DNA of 64,000 nt, from positions 3,224,001-3,288,000 of the forward strand of contig NZ_CP019607.1 in NCBI RefSeq assembly GCF_001998865.1, in the 5' to 3' direction. Source of the stretch: Tessaracoccus flavescens (GTDB lineage Bacteria; Actinomycetota; Actinomycetes; Propionibacteriales; Propionibacteriaceae). Each line of letters opens with the position of its first letter. The first letter of the stretch is position 1. The notes under the pieces are model-generated. The model made no database searches. It saw only the letters and a program-made list of their open reading frames with translations, and had not been told where the DNA came from. Positions 1-9,531 of this stretch are shown here, one piece after another. The translations under genes and the position numbers were made by a program.

Positions 1-1143
1 CTAGGCGAGGCGGCCCGCTCCGGCGGCGGGGAGCACGCTGAACCACTCTGGGGCCCCGTGGCCCGCCTCGGCGAAGGCCGCGGCGATCTCCTGACCGATC
101 CGGTCACCTTCCCCAGCGGGGATGAGCGCGATGATGCAGCCACCGAAGCCGCCGCCGGTCATCCTCGCGCCAAGTGCACCCGAGCGTCGTGCCTGCGCGA
201 CGGCGAGGTCGACCGTTGGCACGGTGATCTCGTAGTCGTCGCGCATCGACTCGTGGGACGCGTCGAGCAGCGGTGCGAGGGAGCGCAGTTCGCCCGCCTT
301 CGCGACCTCGAGCGCCTCGAGCACCCGCTCGTTCTCTGTGACGACGTGCCGAACCCTCCGGCGCATCGTCTCGTCCGGGAGCTGGGCCAGGGCCGCGTCG
401 AGGTCGGTGACGTCACGCAGCGCGGGGACGCCGAGGATGGCCGCAGCCTCCTCGCAGCTCCTGCGGCGGTCGCCGTACTCGCCGTCGACGTGGCTGTGCG
501 GGGTCTTCGTGTCCAGCACGAGAATCTCCAGCCCCTGCTCCGCGAGGGGCAGCGGCACCTGCCGGGTCTCGAGGCTGCGGCAGTCGAGGAACAGCCCCGC
601 CTCCGCCTCACAGAGCGTGCTCGCCGCCTGGTCGAGCAGGCCGGTCGGGGCGCCGACGTAGGCGTTCTCGGCCACCTGCGCCAGCTTCGCGCGGTCCATG
701 GGTGGGATCTCAAGATCGTAGAGCCCCATCAGGGCCGAAACCGTCGCGCACTCGATGGCCGCCGAGCTGGAGAGCCCGGCCCCGAGCGGAACGTCAGAGC
801 TCATCACGAGGTTCGCGCCTCCGATCTGGTGGCCCGCCTCGCGCAGCGCCCATGCGACACCCGCGAGGTATGCAGACCAGCCCTCCTGGCCGGGGGCCAG
901 GGCGTCGAGCGACAGGCGAACCTCGTCGTCCAGTTCGAGCGAGACGAGAACGAGATCGTCGTCGTCGCGACGACCTGCGGCGATGCCCGCCTTGCGCTCG
1001 AGCGCGAACGGCAGCACGAAGCCGTCGTTGTAGTCGGTGTGCTCGCCGATCAGGTTGACCCGCCCGGGCGCGAACCAGAGGCCCTCCGGCTCACTTCCCG
1101 TCACCTGCAGGTAACGCTGCCGAAGGGCGTCGAGATCGAGCAT
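1..1143 (-). CDS. galK: Galactokinase
   Basis: Cytosolic galactokinase (380 aa, usual family length) phosphorylating galactose to galactose-1-phosphate, the first committed Leloir step. It is a GHMP-family kinase. The galactokinase signature GRVNLIGEHTDYNDG lies at about residues 27-41, the ATP-binding loop PLGAGLSSSAA at 119-129 and the C-terminal GHMP motif MTGGGFGGC at 328-336. The stop codon is the first base triplet of the window, so the gene is complete. Its ATG abuts the stop of the small DUF6104 gene upstream, so the two are probably co-transcribed. No other Leloir genes (galT, galE) are visible here; they would lie beyond the left edge or elsewhere. Identification is secure from the motifs. 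Confidence 0.96.
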   Translation of the reverse strand: MLDLDALRQRYLQVTGSEPEGLWFAPGRVNLIGEHTDYNDGFVLPFALERKAGIAAGRRDDDDLVLVSLELDDEVRLSLDALAPGQEGWSAYLAGVAWALREAGHQIGGANLVMSSDVPLGAGLSSSAAIECATVSALMGLYDLEIPPMDRAKLAQVAENAYVGAPTGLLDQAASTLCEAEAGLFLDCRSLETRQVPLPLAEQGLEILVLDTKTPHSHVDGEYGDRRRSCEEAAAILGVPALRDVTDLDAALAQLPDETMRRRVRHVVTENERVLEALEVAKAGELRSLAPLLDASHESMRDDYEITVPTVDLAVAQARRSGALGARMTGGGFGGCIIALIPAGEGDRIGQEIAAAFAEAGHGAPEWFSVLPAAGAGRLA

Positions 1144-1320
1144 TCAGTCCTCCTCGTCGTCGAGGCGTGCGAGCCAGGAGGCCAGCCGCTCGATCGGGGT
1201 TTCAAACTCCGGGTTGAGATCCACGAAAGTACGCAGCTGATCGGCGAGCCACTCGAAGGAGACCTCCTCGTGGCCGCGCCGATCGACGAGCTCTTCGAGC
1301 CCGCGGTCGGTGAAGTACAT
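1144..1320 (-). CDS. Small DUF6104-family protein
   Basis: A 58-aa acidic protein beginning MYFTDRGLEELVDRRG and ending DDEED. It fits precisely between kgd and galK: its ATG lies 4 bp after the kgd stop and its TGA directly precedes the galK ATG. The sequence resembles the short actinobacterial DUF6104 family, which has no known function. It has no membrane segment and no cysteines and is probably a small soluble helical protein. Tight packing with both neighbours suggests it is translated from the kgd-galK message. The family name is from memory of similar sequences; the reading frame itself is well supported by its exact fit. Confidence 0.75.
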   Translation of the reverse strand: MYFTDRGLEELVDRRGHEEVSFEWLADQLRTFVDLNPEFETPIERLASWLARLDDEED

Positions 1321-1324
1321 CGCC

Positions 1325-4300
1325 TTACCCTAGCGCCGCGGTGAGGAGCTCTTGCTCCTGGGTCTTGTGGACCTTGAGCGAGCCGACCGACGGCGCAGAG
1401 GACCACTCACGCGAGATGAGCTGCATCTTCAGGTCGTAGTCGGGCAGATACCGCTTGACCTCGCCCGGGAGCGCGGCCGACAGGAACGGCCACGCGCCCT
1501 GGTTCTCGGGCTCGTCCTGGACGAACCGGATGTCGGTGACATGGCCGTAGCGCTGCAGCACCTTTGCGAGCTCCTCGCCCGGCAGCGGGTAGAGCCGCTC
1601 CAGCGCGACGATCGCGATGCTTCCGTCGTGGCCGTTCTTCTCGCGCTGCGCCACGAGGTCCCAGCGGACCTTCCCGGAGCAGAGCAGCACGCGGGTGACC
1701 TTGCTGGGATCCTCGATGGTCGGGTCGTCGAGCGCCGGACGCCATTGGCCGGAGGTGAAGTCGGAAGGCATCGACGTGGCCAGCTTGTTGCGCAGCATGG
1801 ACTTCGGCGTGGCGATGACCACCGGACGGTGGTAGTTCACGTAGGCGTGCTGGCGCAGCAGGTGGAAGTAGCTGGCCGGGGTCGACGGCTGGCACACGGC
1901 GAGAGCGTTCTCGGCGCACAGCTGCAGCCACCGCTCCAGGCGGGCCGAGCTGTGGTCCGGGCCCTGACCCTCGTAGCCGTGTGGCAACAGCAGGACGACA
2001 CCGGACTTCTGGCCCCACTTGGCGTTGCCGGAGGAGACGAACTCGTCGATGATCGTCTGGGCACCGTTGACAAAGTCGCCGAACTGCGCCTCCCACAGGA
2101 CGAGCGCGTCGGGCCGTGCGACGGAGTAGCCGTACTCGAAGCCGACGGCGGCGTACTCGCTGAGCAGCGAGTCGAACACGTCGAAGGAGGCCTGGTCCTC
2201 GGTGAGGTGCTTCAGCGGCACCCACGCCTCATTGGAGACGCGGTCGACGATGGCGGCGAAGCGCTGCGAGAACGTGCCGCGCCTCGAGTCCTGGCCCGCG
2301 AGGCGCACGGGGCGGCGCTCCATCAGCAGCGAGCCGAAGGCGATAATCTCGGCGGTGGCCCAGTCGATGGGACCCTCGAGGATCGCGTGGGCGCGGCGTT
2401 CGAGCTGCGGCTTGACCTTCGGATGCACGGTGAAGCCCTCAGGGAACTGCGTGTGCACCGCGGCGATGGCCTGCATCATCTCGGGCGTGATCTCGGTGAG
2501 CCGCTCGTCGGGCTTCGTGGGGTAGTAGGGCACACGGCGGTAGTCGTCGTCCTTACCGGAGCTCGTGTCGCGCACCTCGCGGAACACGTTCTCGAGCCGG
2601 CTGCGGAACCGGTTCATGACGTCCTCGGCGTCGGCCATCGAGATGTCGCCACGGCCGATCAGCGACTCGGTGTAGAGGCGCCTCGTGGAGCGCTTCTGCT
2701 CGATCAGGTCGTACATGTTCGGCTGGGTGAAGCTCGGGTCGTCGCCCTCGTTGTGGCCGCGGCGGCGGTAGCAGACGAGGTCGATCACGACGTCGCGGTG
2801 GAACTGCTGCCTGTAGTCGAAGGCGATTCTTGCCGCCCGGATGCACGAGTCGGGGTCGTCCCCGTTGACGTGCAGCACCGGGGCGGAAATTGCCTTCGCC
2901 ACGTCGGTGGAGTAGGTCGAGCTGCGCGACTCGGTGGGAGCGGTGGTGAAGCCGACCTGGTTGTTGACGACCACGTGGATCGTGCCGCCGGTCTTGTACG
3001 CGCGCAGCTGGCTCATCTGGAGAGTCTCGAACACGACGCCCTGGCCCGCGAACGAGGCATCGCCGTGCAGCGTGATGGCCATCACCGGGTAGTCGTCGGA
3101 CTTGAGCGTGTCCTGCTTGGCCCGCGTAATGCCCTGGAGCACAGGGTTGACGGCCTCGAGGTGTGAGGGGTTCGCGGCGACCGACGCCTTGATCGTCGCG
3201 CCGTTGGCCGCCACGAAGGTGCCCTCGGCGCCCAGGTGGTACTTCACGTCGCCGGTGCCCGCGGTGTCGAGCACGCCGTCGAACTCCTGGAAGATCTGTC
3301 CGTACTGCTTGCCGACGATGTTGGCGAGCACGTTCAGGCGGCCGCGGTGCGGCATGCCGATGCAGACCTCGTCGAGCGAATCGTTGGCCGCGAGGCCGAC
3401 GACCTCGTCGAGCAGCACGATCAGCGACTCGCCGCCTTCGAGCGAGAAGCGCTTCTGGCCGACGAACTTGGTCTGCAGGAAGGTCTCGAAGACCTCTGCC
3501 TCGTTCAGCTTGTCGAGCGCGTGCATGTGCTCTTGATGCGTCAGCGGCGTGTGCGGGCGCTCCATGCGCTGCTGGAACCACTCGCGCTGGCGCGGGTCGG
3601 CGATGTGCATGTACTCGACGCCGACGGTGCGGGTGTAGGAGTCCTGCAGGATCGAGATGATCTCGCGCAGCGGCAGATACATCCGCTCTTTCGCGCGGAG
3701 CGTCCCGACGGCGAACTCGCGGTCGAGGTCCCAGATGCTGAGGCCGTGGCTATCGAGGCGGAGATCCTCCTGCGAGCGCTGTCGGTACTCGAGCGGGTCG
3801 GTGTCGGCGACCAGGTGGCCGAACGTGCGGTACGCGTTGACCAGTTCGAGCACACGGGCCGTCTTCGACACCTGCTGATCGCGGTGGGCCGAGATGTCGG
3901 GGGACCAGCGCAGCGGCTCGTAGGGGATGCGCAGCGCCTCGAAGATCTGGTCGTAGAAGCCGTCCTCCCCCAGCAGCAGGCCGTGCAGCTTCTTCAGAAA
4001 CTCACCCGAGGTCGCGCCCTGGATGACGCGGTGGTCGTAGGTGCTGGTCAGCGTGGTGACCTTCGACACCGCGAGGTCGGTCAGGCGCGAGGGGGACATG
4101 CCGTGGAACTCGGCGGGGTAGTCGATGTTGCCGACGCCGAGGATCATGCCCTGGCCGGTCATCAGCCTCGGCACCGAATGGTTCGTGCCGATGCCGCCCG
4201 GGTTCGTGAGGGACGCCGTCGTGCCTGCGAAGTCGCTGACCTGGAGCTCTCCGTTTCGAGCCTTCGCCACGACCTGCTCGTAGGCGGACCAGAACTGGAA

Positions 4301-5116
4301 GAAGTTGAGGTTCTCACAGCCCTTGATGTTGGGCACGAGAAGCTGACGGGTGTCGCCCTTCTTCAGGTCGATGGCGATGCCGAGGTTGATGGCCGGATTC
4401 TCGACCAGGTTGGGCTTGCCGTCGACGACCGTGTAGGCGTTGTTCATGTCCGGCAGGGCCTTCAGAGCCTGCACCATCGCGTAGCCGATGATGTGGGTGA
4501 ACGAGACCTTGCCGCCCTTGGAGGTGCGCAGGAAGTTGTTGATCACGGTGCGCTGGTCGATGACCAGCTTCATGGGCACCGAACGCACCGAGGTCGCGGT
4601 CGGCACAGTCAGGGAGGCGTCCATGTTCTTGGCGGTGCGCATCGGCGCGCCGCGCATGACCGTGTACTTCGGTTCGGCCGCGGACGGCTCGGGACGCAGC
4701 GCCGGGTTCGGAGCGTTCGCCGAGAGACCAGCTCCGCTGCCGGGGTTGGCGGGCGCCCCCGCCCCCTTGCGGACGGGCTCGACCTGCGGCTTGTTCGCGG
4801 CCGGGCGGGCCGACTCCTCTGTCGGAGAGCTCGCCTTAGGGGCGGCCTTGGCCTCCTCCTTCGGGGCTTCCTGCTTCGGCTGTGGCTTTGCTGCCTCGGC
4901 CTTCGGCTCAGGCTTGGGGGCCTCGGCCTGCTTCGGCTCGGCGGGCTTTGGCTCTGCCGCTGCGGCGGCCTCTGCCGGATGCTCTGCCGGCTCGGCCTGG
5001 AAGAACTCCCGCCAACTCGGATCCACGGACTGCGGATCGGCCTCGTAGGCCTCCCGCATCTCGTCGATCAGCCATGAGTTGGCACCGAATGCGTCGATGG
5101 AGTCAGATGCTGACAT
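1325..5116 (-). CDS. kgd: Multifunctional 2-oxoglutarate decarboxylase/dehydrogenase (Kgd)
   Basis: TCA-cycle enzyme of 1263 aa with the actinobacterial fused architecture. A short N-terminal 2-oxoglutarate dehydrogenase E1 segment (residues 1-45, ending SWREFF) is followed by a disordered Ala/Pro/Glu/Lys linker (about 45-140). Next comes an E2-type acyltransferase domain (about 150-400, with YDHRVIQGA near its end), then the ThDP-dependent E1 part (MPHRGRLNVLA and GDASFAGQGVV motifs) and the transketolase-like C-terminal half. As in mycobacterial Kgd, no lipoyl domain is present, so it would rely on a separate E2 for the dehydrogenase reaction. Known activities of the family are 2-oxoglutarate decarboxylase, HOA synthase and the KDH E1 component. 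The ATG start gives the conserved N-terminus. Confidence 0.96.
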   Translation of the reverse strand: MSASDSIDAFGANSWLIDEMREAYEADPQSVDPSWREFFQAEPAEHPAEAAAAAEPKPAEPKQAEAPKPEPKAEAAKPQPKQEAPKEEAKAAPKASSPTEESARPAANKPQVEPVRKGAGAPANPGSGAGLSANAPNPALRPEPSAAEPKYTVMRGAPMRTAKNMDASLTVPTATSVRSVPMKLVIDQRTVINNFLRTSKGGKVSFTHIIGYAMVQALKALPDMNNAYTVVDGKPNLVENPAINLGIAIDLKKGDTRQLLVPNIKGCENLNFFQFWSAYEQVVAKARNGELQVSDFAGTTASLTNPGGIGTNHSVPRLMTGQGMILGVGNIDYPAEFHGMSPSRLTDLAVSKVTTLTSTYDHRVIQGATSGEFLKKLHGLLLGEDGFYDQIFEALRIPYEPLRWSPDISAHRDQQVSKTARVLELVNAYRTFGHLVADTDPLEYRQRSQEDLRLDSHGLSIWDLDREFAVGTLRAKERMYLPLREIISILQDSYTRTVGVEYMHIADPRQREWFQQRMERPHTPLTHQEHMHALDKLNEAEVFETFLQTKFVGQKRFSLEGGESLIVLLDEVVGLAANDSLDEVCIGMPHRGRLNVLANIVGKQYGQIFQEFDGVLDTAGTGDVKYHLGAEGTFVAANGATIKASVAANPSHLEAVNPVLQGITRAKQDTLKSDDYPVMAITLHGDASFAGQGVVFETLQMSQLRAYKTGGTIHVVVNNQVGFTTAPTESRSSTYSTDVAKAISAPVLHVNGDDPDSCIRAARIAFDYRQQFHRDVVIDLVCYRRRGHNEGDDPSFTQPNMYDLIEQKRSTRRLYTESLIGRGDISMADAEDVMNRFRSRLENVFREVRDTSSGKDDDYRRVPYYPTKPDERLTEITPEMMQAIAAVHTQFPEGFTVHPKVKPQLERRAHAILEGPIDWATAEIIAFGSLLMERRPVRLAGQDSRRGTFSQRFAAIVDRVSNEAWVPLKHLTEDQASFDVFDSLLSEYAAVGFEYGYSVARPDALVLWEAQFGDFVNGAQTIIDEFVSSGNAKWGQKSGVVLLLPHGYEGQGPDHSSARLERWLQLCAENALAVCQPSTPASYFHLLRQHAYVNYHRPVVIATPKSMLRNKLATSMPSDFTSGQWRPALDDPTIEDPSKVTRVLLCSGKVRWDLVAQREKNGHDGSIAIVALERLYPLPGEELAKVLQRYGHVTDIRFVQDEPENQGAWPFLSAALPGEVKRYLPDYDLKMQLISREWSSAPSVGSLKVHKTQEQELLTAALG

Positions 5117-5199
5117 ACCTAGTGGCGGTGGCCACGATCCCCTCTGTGTGGACGTCCGGCCGCAGACTACTGCGGCTGCTGCTAGTGAAGCTTACCCAA

Positions 5200-6483
5200 T
5201 CAGGAAGACACCATGTCGCGCTGACGACGGCTGGACCTGAGGGTGAGCCAGAGTGAGTATCCGGTGAGGAGCACGAGCGCGAGATTGCGCAGGATCAGCA
5301 CCGACGTCTCGGGTCCGGCACCCAACGGGATCGCCATGATCCCGAAGGCACCCCACGGGTAGGTGAACTGGGTCATGCCGCCGACCAGGATCAGCACGAC
5401 AGACAACACGTTGAGGTGTCTGCGCAGCCACTCGCTCCTGCGCAGCAGAAGCAGCGCGGCGACAGGGCCGCCGAGCCACAGGACGTACTGCGGGGAGAGG
5501 GTCTTGTTCGCGATGATCGTGGCGAGCACGACGGTGAGCACCGCGAGCACGATCGACTCGGCAAGGCGCGGGTCGCCGACCTTGAGGTTCCGGATCAGCC
5601 GGTAGCTCAGGAAGACGGTGAGCAGGATGCTCAATGCGGTCAGCACCGTCGAGACCTTGAGCATCAGGGCGACACCCGGCTGGCCGGCGAGGATCTCCAG
5701 CGCGTTGTACTGGCTGAGGTCGATCTGCCAGGAGTCGTTGTCTGTGAAGGTGCGCAGGAACATCAGCGGGGTCGCCGGGATCGACTCGATCTGGAGCCCC
5801 CGGTCGCGCTGCCAGGTGATGGGGGAGGCGGATCTGGTCCAGCCGGTGGTGATCAGCGAGGCGGCCGCGAGTCCGAAGCCGACCACGACGAAGCCGAGCA
5901 GCCGGTTGCGGGCCAGCTTGTCGCGGATCGGGTTCGGGGCGAGCATGGGGCCGATCAGCAGCGCGGGCCACAGCTTGATCGCGGCGCCGAGGCCGATCAT
6001 CCCTCCCGCGATCTTCGGGTGCGTCATCAGGAGCATGCAGGCCCAGGCAACGAGTGCGGCGGGGATCAGGTCGAAGCGGGACCAGACGACCGCACCCTGG
6101 ACCCCGGTGAAGAGGATCCAGAACAGCGAGCCCCACGGGTTGCCGCGTCGATAGAGGGAGATCGCCACCGCGGCGTCGAGCAGGATGAAAGCGACCATGT
6201 AGTAGGGCGTCCAGGTCTCCCAGCCGCCGCCGATCTTGTACAAGGCCTGCAGGATCCACACCGCCGGGACGGGGTACTCGCCCATGACGTCGCGGTTGCC
6301 CTGCTCCACGAGTTGGAACAGGTAGGCGCCGTAATAGGAGATGTCATTGAGCACGAAGCTCACGGACTCGAGCTTCAGCGTGACGACGGTGAAAAGGCGC
6401 GTGATCAGGAAGACCAGAATCAGGCCGGCGATGGTCGTGGCCTGCTGGAGGCCGGCGCCCCGTGGCTGCGTCGCGTGCGACAA
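5200..6483 (-). CDS. GT87/DUF2029-like polytopic membrane glycosyltransferase
   Basis: A 427-aa polytopic membrane protein with about ten hydrophobic segments, resembling the GT-C fold glycosyltransferase family 87 (DUF2029) that uses polyprenyl-phosphate sugars to mannosylate envelope glycolipids in actinobacteria. Supporting features are an acidic loop after the first membrane span (NDISYYGAYLFQLVEQG, then GEYPVPAVW) and the internal WSRFDLIPAAL segment, typical of this family. The start is TTG at 6483 with a purine-rich GAGG upstream; a downstream start cannot be excluded. The substrate is not deducible. The gene lies between kgd and the tRNA gene with its own short intergenic regions, so it is probably monocistronic. 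Confidence 0.75.
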   Translation of the reverse strand: MSHATQPRGAGLQQATTIAGLILVFLITRLFTVVTLKLESVSFVLNDISYYGAYLFQLVEQGNRDVMGEYPVPAVWILQALYKIGGGWETWTPYYMVAFILLDAAVAISLYRRGNPWGSLFWILFTGVQGAVVWSRFDLIPAALVAWACMLLMTHPKIAGGMIGLGAAIKLWPALLIGPMLAPNPIRDKLARNRLLGFVVVGFGLAAASLITTGWTRSASPITWQRDRGLQIESIPATPLMFLRTFTDNDSWQIDLSQYNALEILAGQPGVALMLKVSTVLTALSILLTVFLSYRLIRNLKVGDPRLAESIVLAVLTVVLATIIANKTLSPQYVLWLGGPVAALLLLRRSEWLRRHLNVLSVVLILVGGMTQFTYPWGAFGIMAIPLGAGPETSVLILRNLALVLLTGYSLWLTLRSSRRQRDMVSS

Positions 6484-6530
6484 ACCCCGGCCTCCTCATC
6501 AGTGGTCGTACTGGCCTGGCACTGCTGGGG

Positions 6531-6602
6531 CGCCCCCGCGAGGATTCGAACCTCGGCTCCCGCCTCCGGAGGGCGGTGCTCTATCCCCTGAGCTACGGGG
6601 GC
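6531..6602 (-). tRNA. tRNA-Arg (anticodon CCG)
   Basis: A full cloverleaf can be folded by hand. The acceptor arms GCCCCCG/CGGGGGC pair over 7 bp, the D stem is GCTC/GAGC, the anticodon stem is CCGCC/GGCGG with loop CTCCGGA (anticodon CCG, arginine CGG codons), the variable loop is 4 nt and the T arm is CGAGG-TTCGAAT-CCTCG. The discriminator base is G. CCA is not encoded. The gene is 72 nt. Confidence 0.95.
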
Positions 6603-6628
6603 CGACGCGTCGAAACGCGACCTCCGAA

Positions 6629-6658
6629 AGGGTAGCATCACCCGGCCCCCGCTGTCGC
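6629..6658 (-). promoter_or_regulatory. Putative promoter of tRNA-Arg
   Basis: Read on the minus strand, GCGACA (-35) and TACCCT (-10) are separated by 18 bp, and the -10 ends about 26 nt before the mature tRNA 5' end. This is a plausible sigma-A promoter with a short leader. Confidence 0.45.
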
Positions 6659-6828
6659 ACCGCGGCGCCGCGTGTCCGGCCAGCTCCTCGGGCCACCCTC
6701 CACGAAGTCGCGACGATCCTCGCTCAGCGCCCGGTCGAGGGTCTGACCCGACCCGAGCGGTGACTGAGGGGTGGACAGCGGTGAGCGAGGATGGCGTCGG
6801 GTCCGCACGCTCTGGCAGGCTTGCCCGC

Positions 6829-8232
6829 ATGACGCACATGCACATCGCAGGGTCGATCCACGCGGACGCGGCGCAGGGAGGCCCCACCTGGCTGCAGGTG
6901 CCCGAGGACCTCAACGAGCTCGACCTCAAGCTCTGGCCGCGTGGCGCCCGCCGCGACGAGCAGGGGCGCATCGTCGTGGCGGGCGCCACGCTGCCCGAGG
7001 TCGCCGAGGAGCACGGCACGCCCGTCTACGTCATCGACGAGGGCGACTTCCGCTCGCGTGCGCGCGAGTTCAAGGAGTCTTTCCCGGGCTGGGAGATCTA
7101 CTACGCCGGCAAGGCCCTGCTCACCCGCACCGTCGCCCGCTGGGCCGCGGAGGAGGGGCTCAACCTCGACGTCACCACGATGGGGGAGATGCGGATCGCG
7201 CTCGCGGGTGGCATGCCAGCCGCTCGGCTCGGCTTCCACGGCAACAACAAGTCGGAGGAGGAGATCGCCTTCGCGCTCGAGCAGGGCGTCGGGCGCATCA
7301 TCGTCGACTCCTTCGACGAGATCGCCCGCCTCGAACGGGCGTGCGCGGACGGCGGTCACCGGGCCAACGTGCTTGTCCGCGTGACCACCGGGGTCGAGGC
7401 CCACACACACGAGTACATCGCCACCGCGCACGAGGACCAGAAGTTCGGCCTCAGCATCATGGGCGGCCAGGCGCTGACGGCGCTCGTGCGCTGCCACTCG
7501 TCGCAGTACCTCGACCTGCGCGGCATCCACAGCCACATCGGCTCGCAGATCTTCGAGACCCTTGGCTTCGAGGTGGCGATCCGTCGCACCATGAAGCTCG
7601 CCAGCCAGTTCCGCACGGCAACCGGCGTCGAGCTGCCGGAGCTGGATCTGGGCGGTGGCTTCGGCATCGCCTACACCGGCGTCGACACGCCGCAGCCGAC
7701 CTCCACCCTCGCCGCGGCCTTCGAGGAGATGGTCGACCACGAGTGCCGCGCCTTCGGGCTGGCCCGGCCACACCTGAGCATCGAGCCCGGCCGCGCCATC
7801 TGCGGCCCGTCGGGCGTCGCTGTCTACCGCGTCGGCACAGTCAAGACCGTTGAGCTGGAGGGCGGCAGGTCCCGCGTCTACATCTCCGTCGACGGCGGGA
7901 TGAGCGACAACATCCGGCCCGCGCTGTACGCCGCGGAGTACTCGGCGGCCCTCGCCAACCGCACCTCGGACGCCGAGCCGGTGCTCAGCCGCGTCGTCGG
8001 AAAGCACTGCGAGGGCGGCGACATCCTCATCCGCGACGTCTTCCTGCCTGCCGACGTGACGATCGGGGATCTGATCGCCGTCCCGGGTTCTGGCGCCTAC
8101 GCCAGAAGCATGGCCAGTAACTACAATCAGATCCCGAAGCCTCCGGTCGTCAGCGCACGCGACGGCGTCACCTCGGTGATGCTGCGCCGCGAGACCCTCG
8201 ACGACCTGATGAGATTGGACGTGGGACAGTGA
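6829..8232 (+). CDS. lysA: Diaminopimelate decarboxylase
   Basis: PLP-dependent enzyme converting meso-diaminopimelate to lysine plus CO2, the last step of lysine synthesis. It belongs to the alanine-racemase-fold group IV decarboxylases. From the chosen ATG the protein has 467 aa. The Schiff-base lysine sits in YYAGKALL (K95), the phosphate-binding glycine loop is GGGFGIAY, and EPGRAI and the C-terminal substrate motif CEGGDIL are present. The start at 6829 (MTHMHIAGSIHAD) resembles actinobacterial LysA N-termini. In-frame alternatives upstream are GTG 6781, which has a GAGGGG stretch in front, and 6760. The gene overlaps hom by 4 bp (GTGA), so lysA-hom-thrB is an aspartate-family operon. 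Confidence 0.93.
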   Translation: MTHMHIAGSIHADAAQGGPTWLQVPEDLNELDLKLWPRGARRDEQGRIVVAGATLPEVAEEHGTPVYVIDEGDFRSRAREFKESFPGWEIYYAGKALLTRTVARWAAEEGLNLDVTTMGEMRIALAGGMPAARLGFHGNNKSEEEIAFALEQGVGRIIVDSFDEIARLERACADGGHRANVLVRVTTGVEAHTHEYIATAHEDQKFGLSIMGGQALTALVRCHSSQYLDLRGIHSHIGSQIFETLGFEVAIRRTMKLASQFRTATGVELPELDLGGGFGIAYTGVDTPQPTSTLAAAFEEMVDHECRAFGLARPHLSIEPGRAICGPSGVAVYRVGTVKTVELEGGRSRVYISVDGGMSDNIRPALYAAEYSAALANRTSDAEPVLSRVVGKHCEGGDILIRDVFLPADVTIGDLIAVPGSGAYARSMASNYNQIPKPPVVSARDGVTSVMLRRETLDDLMRLDVGQ

Positions 8233-9530
8233 CAAAGCCCCTGAAGGTTGCCCTGCTCGGAGCCGGCGTGGTCGGTTCGCAGGTGGCCCGGATCATCGTG
8301 GACCAGGGAGGCACCCTCGAGTCGCGGATCGGTCGACGCCTCGAACTCGTCGGCGTCGGCGTGCGCAACCTCGACGTGCCGCGGCCCGGGATCGACCCCG
8401 AACTGCTGACCGACGACCTCGACGGCCTGGTCAGCCGAGGCGACCTCGACGTGGTGATCGAGCTGATCGGCGGCATCGAGCCCGCGCGCGGCCTCGTGCT
8501 CAAGGCGATCGGGCACGGCGCCTCGATCGTGACGGCCAACAAGGCGATGCTCGCCGACGACCTCGGCGCCCTGTCTGCCGCTGCGAGGGACAACGGGGTC
8601 GACCTCTACTACGAGGCGGCGGTCGCCGGCGCCATCCCGATCATCCGCCCCCTGCGCGAGTCCCTCGTCGGGGACGAGATCACCGAGGTGATGGGCATCG
8701 TCAACGGCACCACGAACTTCATCCTCGACAAGATGGTCACCGACGGCGTCAGCTTCGCCGACGCGTTGGCCGAGGCGCAGGAGCTCGGCTACGCGGAGGC
8801 CGATCCCACCGCCGACGTCGAGGGCCACGACGCGGCGGCGAAGGCCGCCATCCTCGCCGGGCTCGCGTTCCACACCGAGGTCCGCGGCTCCGAGGTCTTC
8901 TCCGAGGGCATCACCGAGGTGACGCCTGGCGACATCGCCGCCGCGGAGCAGATGGGCTGCACCATCAAGCTGGTCGCGATCGCGAAGCTCACCGACGACG
9001 ACCGGATCATCGTGAAGGTGCACCCGGCCATGGTCGCCAACAAGCACCCGCTGGCAAGCGTCTCCGGGGCCTACAACGCCATCTTCGTCAACTCCCGCGA
9101 GGCAGGGGAGCTGATGTTCCTCGGCGCAGGCGCCGGCGGCAACCCGACCGCCTCCGCCGTGATGGGCGATGTGGTGACCGTCGCACGCAACCGTGCGCGC
9201 GGAACGGCCGGCCACTTCAGCCCCGCCTACACGCGGCGCCAGGTCGCGCCCATCGGGGAGTCGTCTGCACAGTTCTACGTGTCCTTCGACGTCGTCGATC
9301 GTCCCGGCATCCTCGCCAAGTGCGCGGCCGTGTTCGGCAAGCACAACGTCTCGCTCCGGGTCGTCCAGCAGAGCTACCTCGACGACACGCGCGCAGACGG
9401 CTTCCCGGCCCGGCTCGGGATCATGACGCACCAGACGCTCGAGTCCCAGCTCGCCCAGGTGATCGACGAGCTCGAGGACGCCGACTTCGTCGGCTCCGGT
9501 GTGCGTGTGATGCGCGTCGAGGGCTTCTGA
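8229..9530 (+). CDS. hom: Homoserine dehydrogenase
   Basis: NAD(P)H-dependent reduction of aspartate semialdehyde to homoserine, the branch point to threonine and methionine. The 433-aa monofunctional form has an N-terminal Rossmann motif LLGAGVVGSQVARI (about 8-21), the TANKAMLAD segment near residue 100 and the catalytic-domain signature GIVNGTTNFIL near 157. A C-terminal ACT domain (about 350-430, FDVVDRPGILAK) is expected to give allosteric threonine control. The GTG start overlaps the lysA stop (GTGA), and thrB starts 1 nt after the hom stop, indicating translational coupling of all three genes. Confidence 0.96.
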   Translation: MTKPLKVALLGAGVVGSQVARIIVDQGGTLESRIGRRLELVGVGVRNLDVPRPGIDPELLTDDLDGLVSRGDLDVVIELIGGIEPARGLVLKAIGHGASIVTANKAMLADDLGALSAAARDNGVDLYYEAAVAGAIPIIRPLRESLVGDEITEVMGIVNGTTNFILDKMVTDGVSFADALAEAQELGYAEADPTADVEGHDAAAKAAILAGLAFHTEVRGSEVFSEGITEVTPGDIAAAEQMGCTIKLVAIAKLTDDDRIIVKVHPAMVANKHPLASVSGAYNAIFVNSREAGELMFLGAGAGGNPTASAVMGDVVTVARNRARGTAGHFSPAYTRRQVAPIGESSAQFYVSFDVVDRPGILAKCAAVFGKHNVSLRVVQQSYLDDTRADGFPARLGIMTHQTLESQLAQVIDELEDADFVGSGVRVMRVEGF

Positions 9531-9531
9531 G

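Noticed and set aside
1352..5077. Long plus-strand open frames opposite kgd (604 and 613 codons)
   Set aside because: They are antisense shadows of kgd produced by high GC codon bias, Arg/Val/Asp-rich without domains.
6531..6602. tRNA-Arg as an integration site
   Set aside because: No integrase, no repeated tRNA 3' end and no composition shift beside it.
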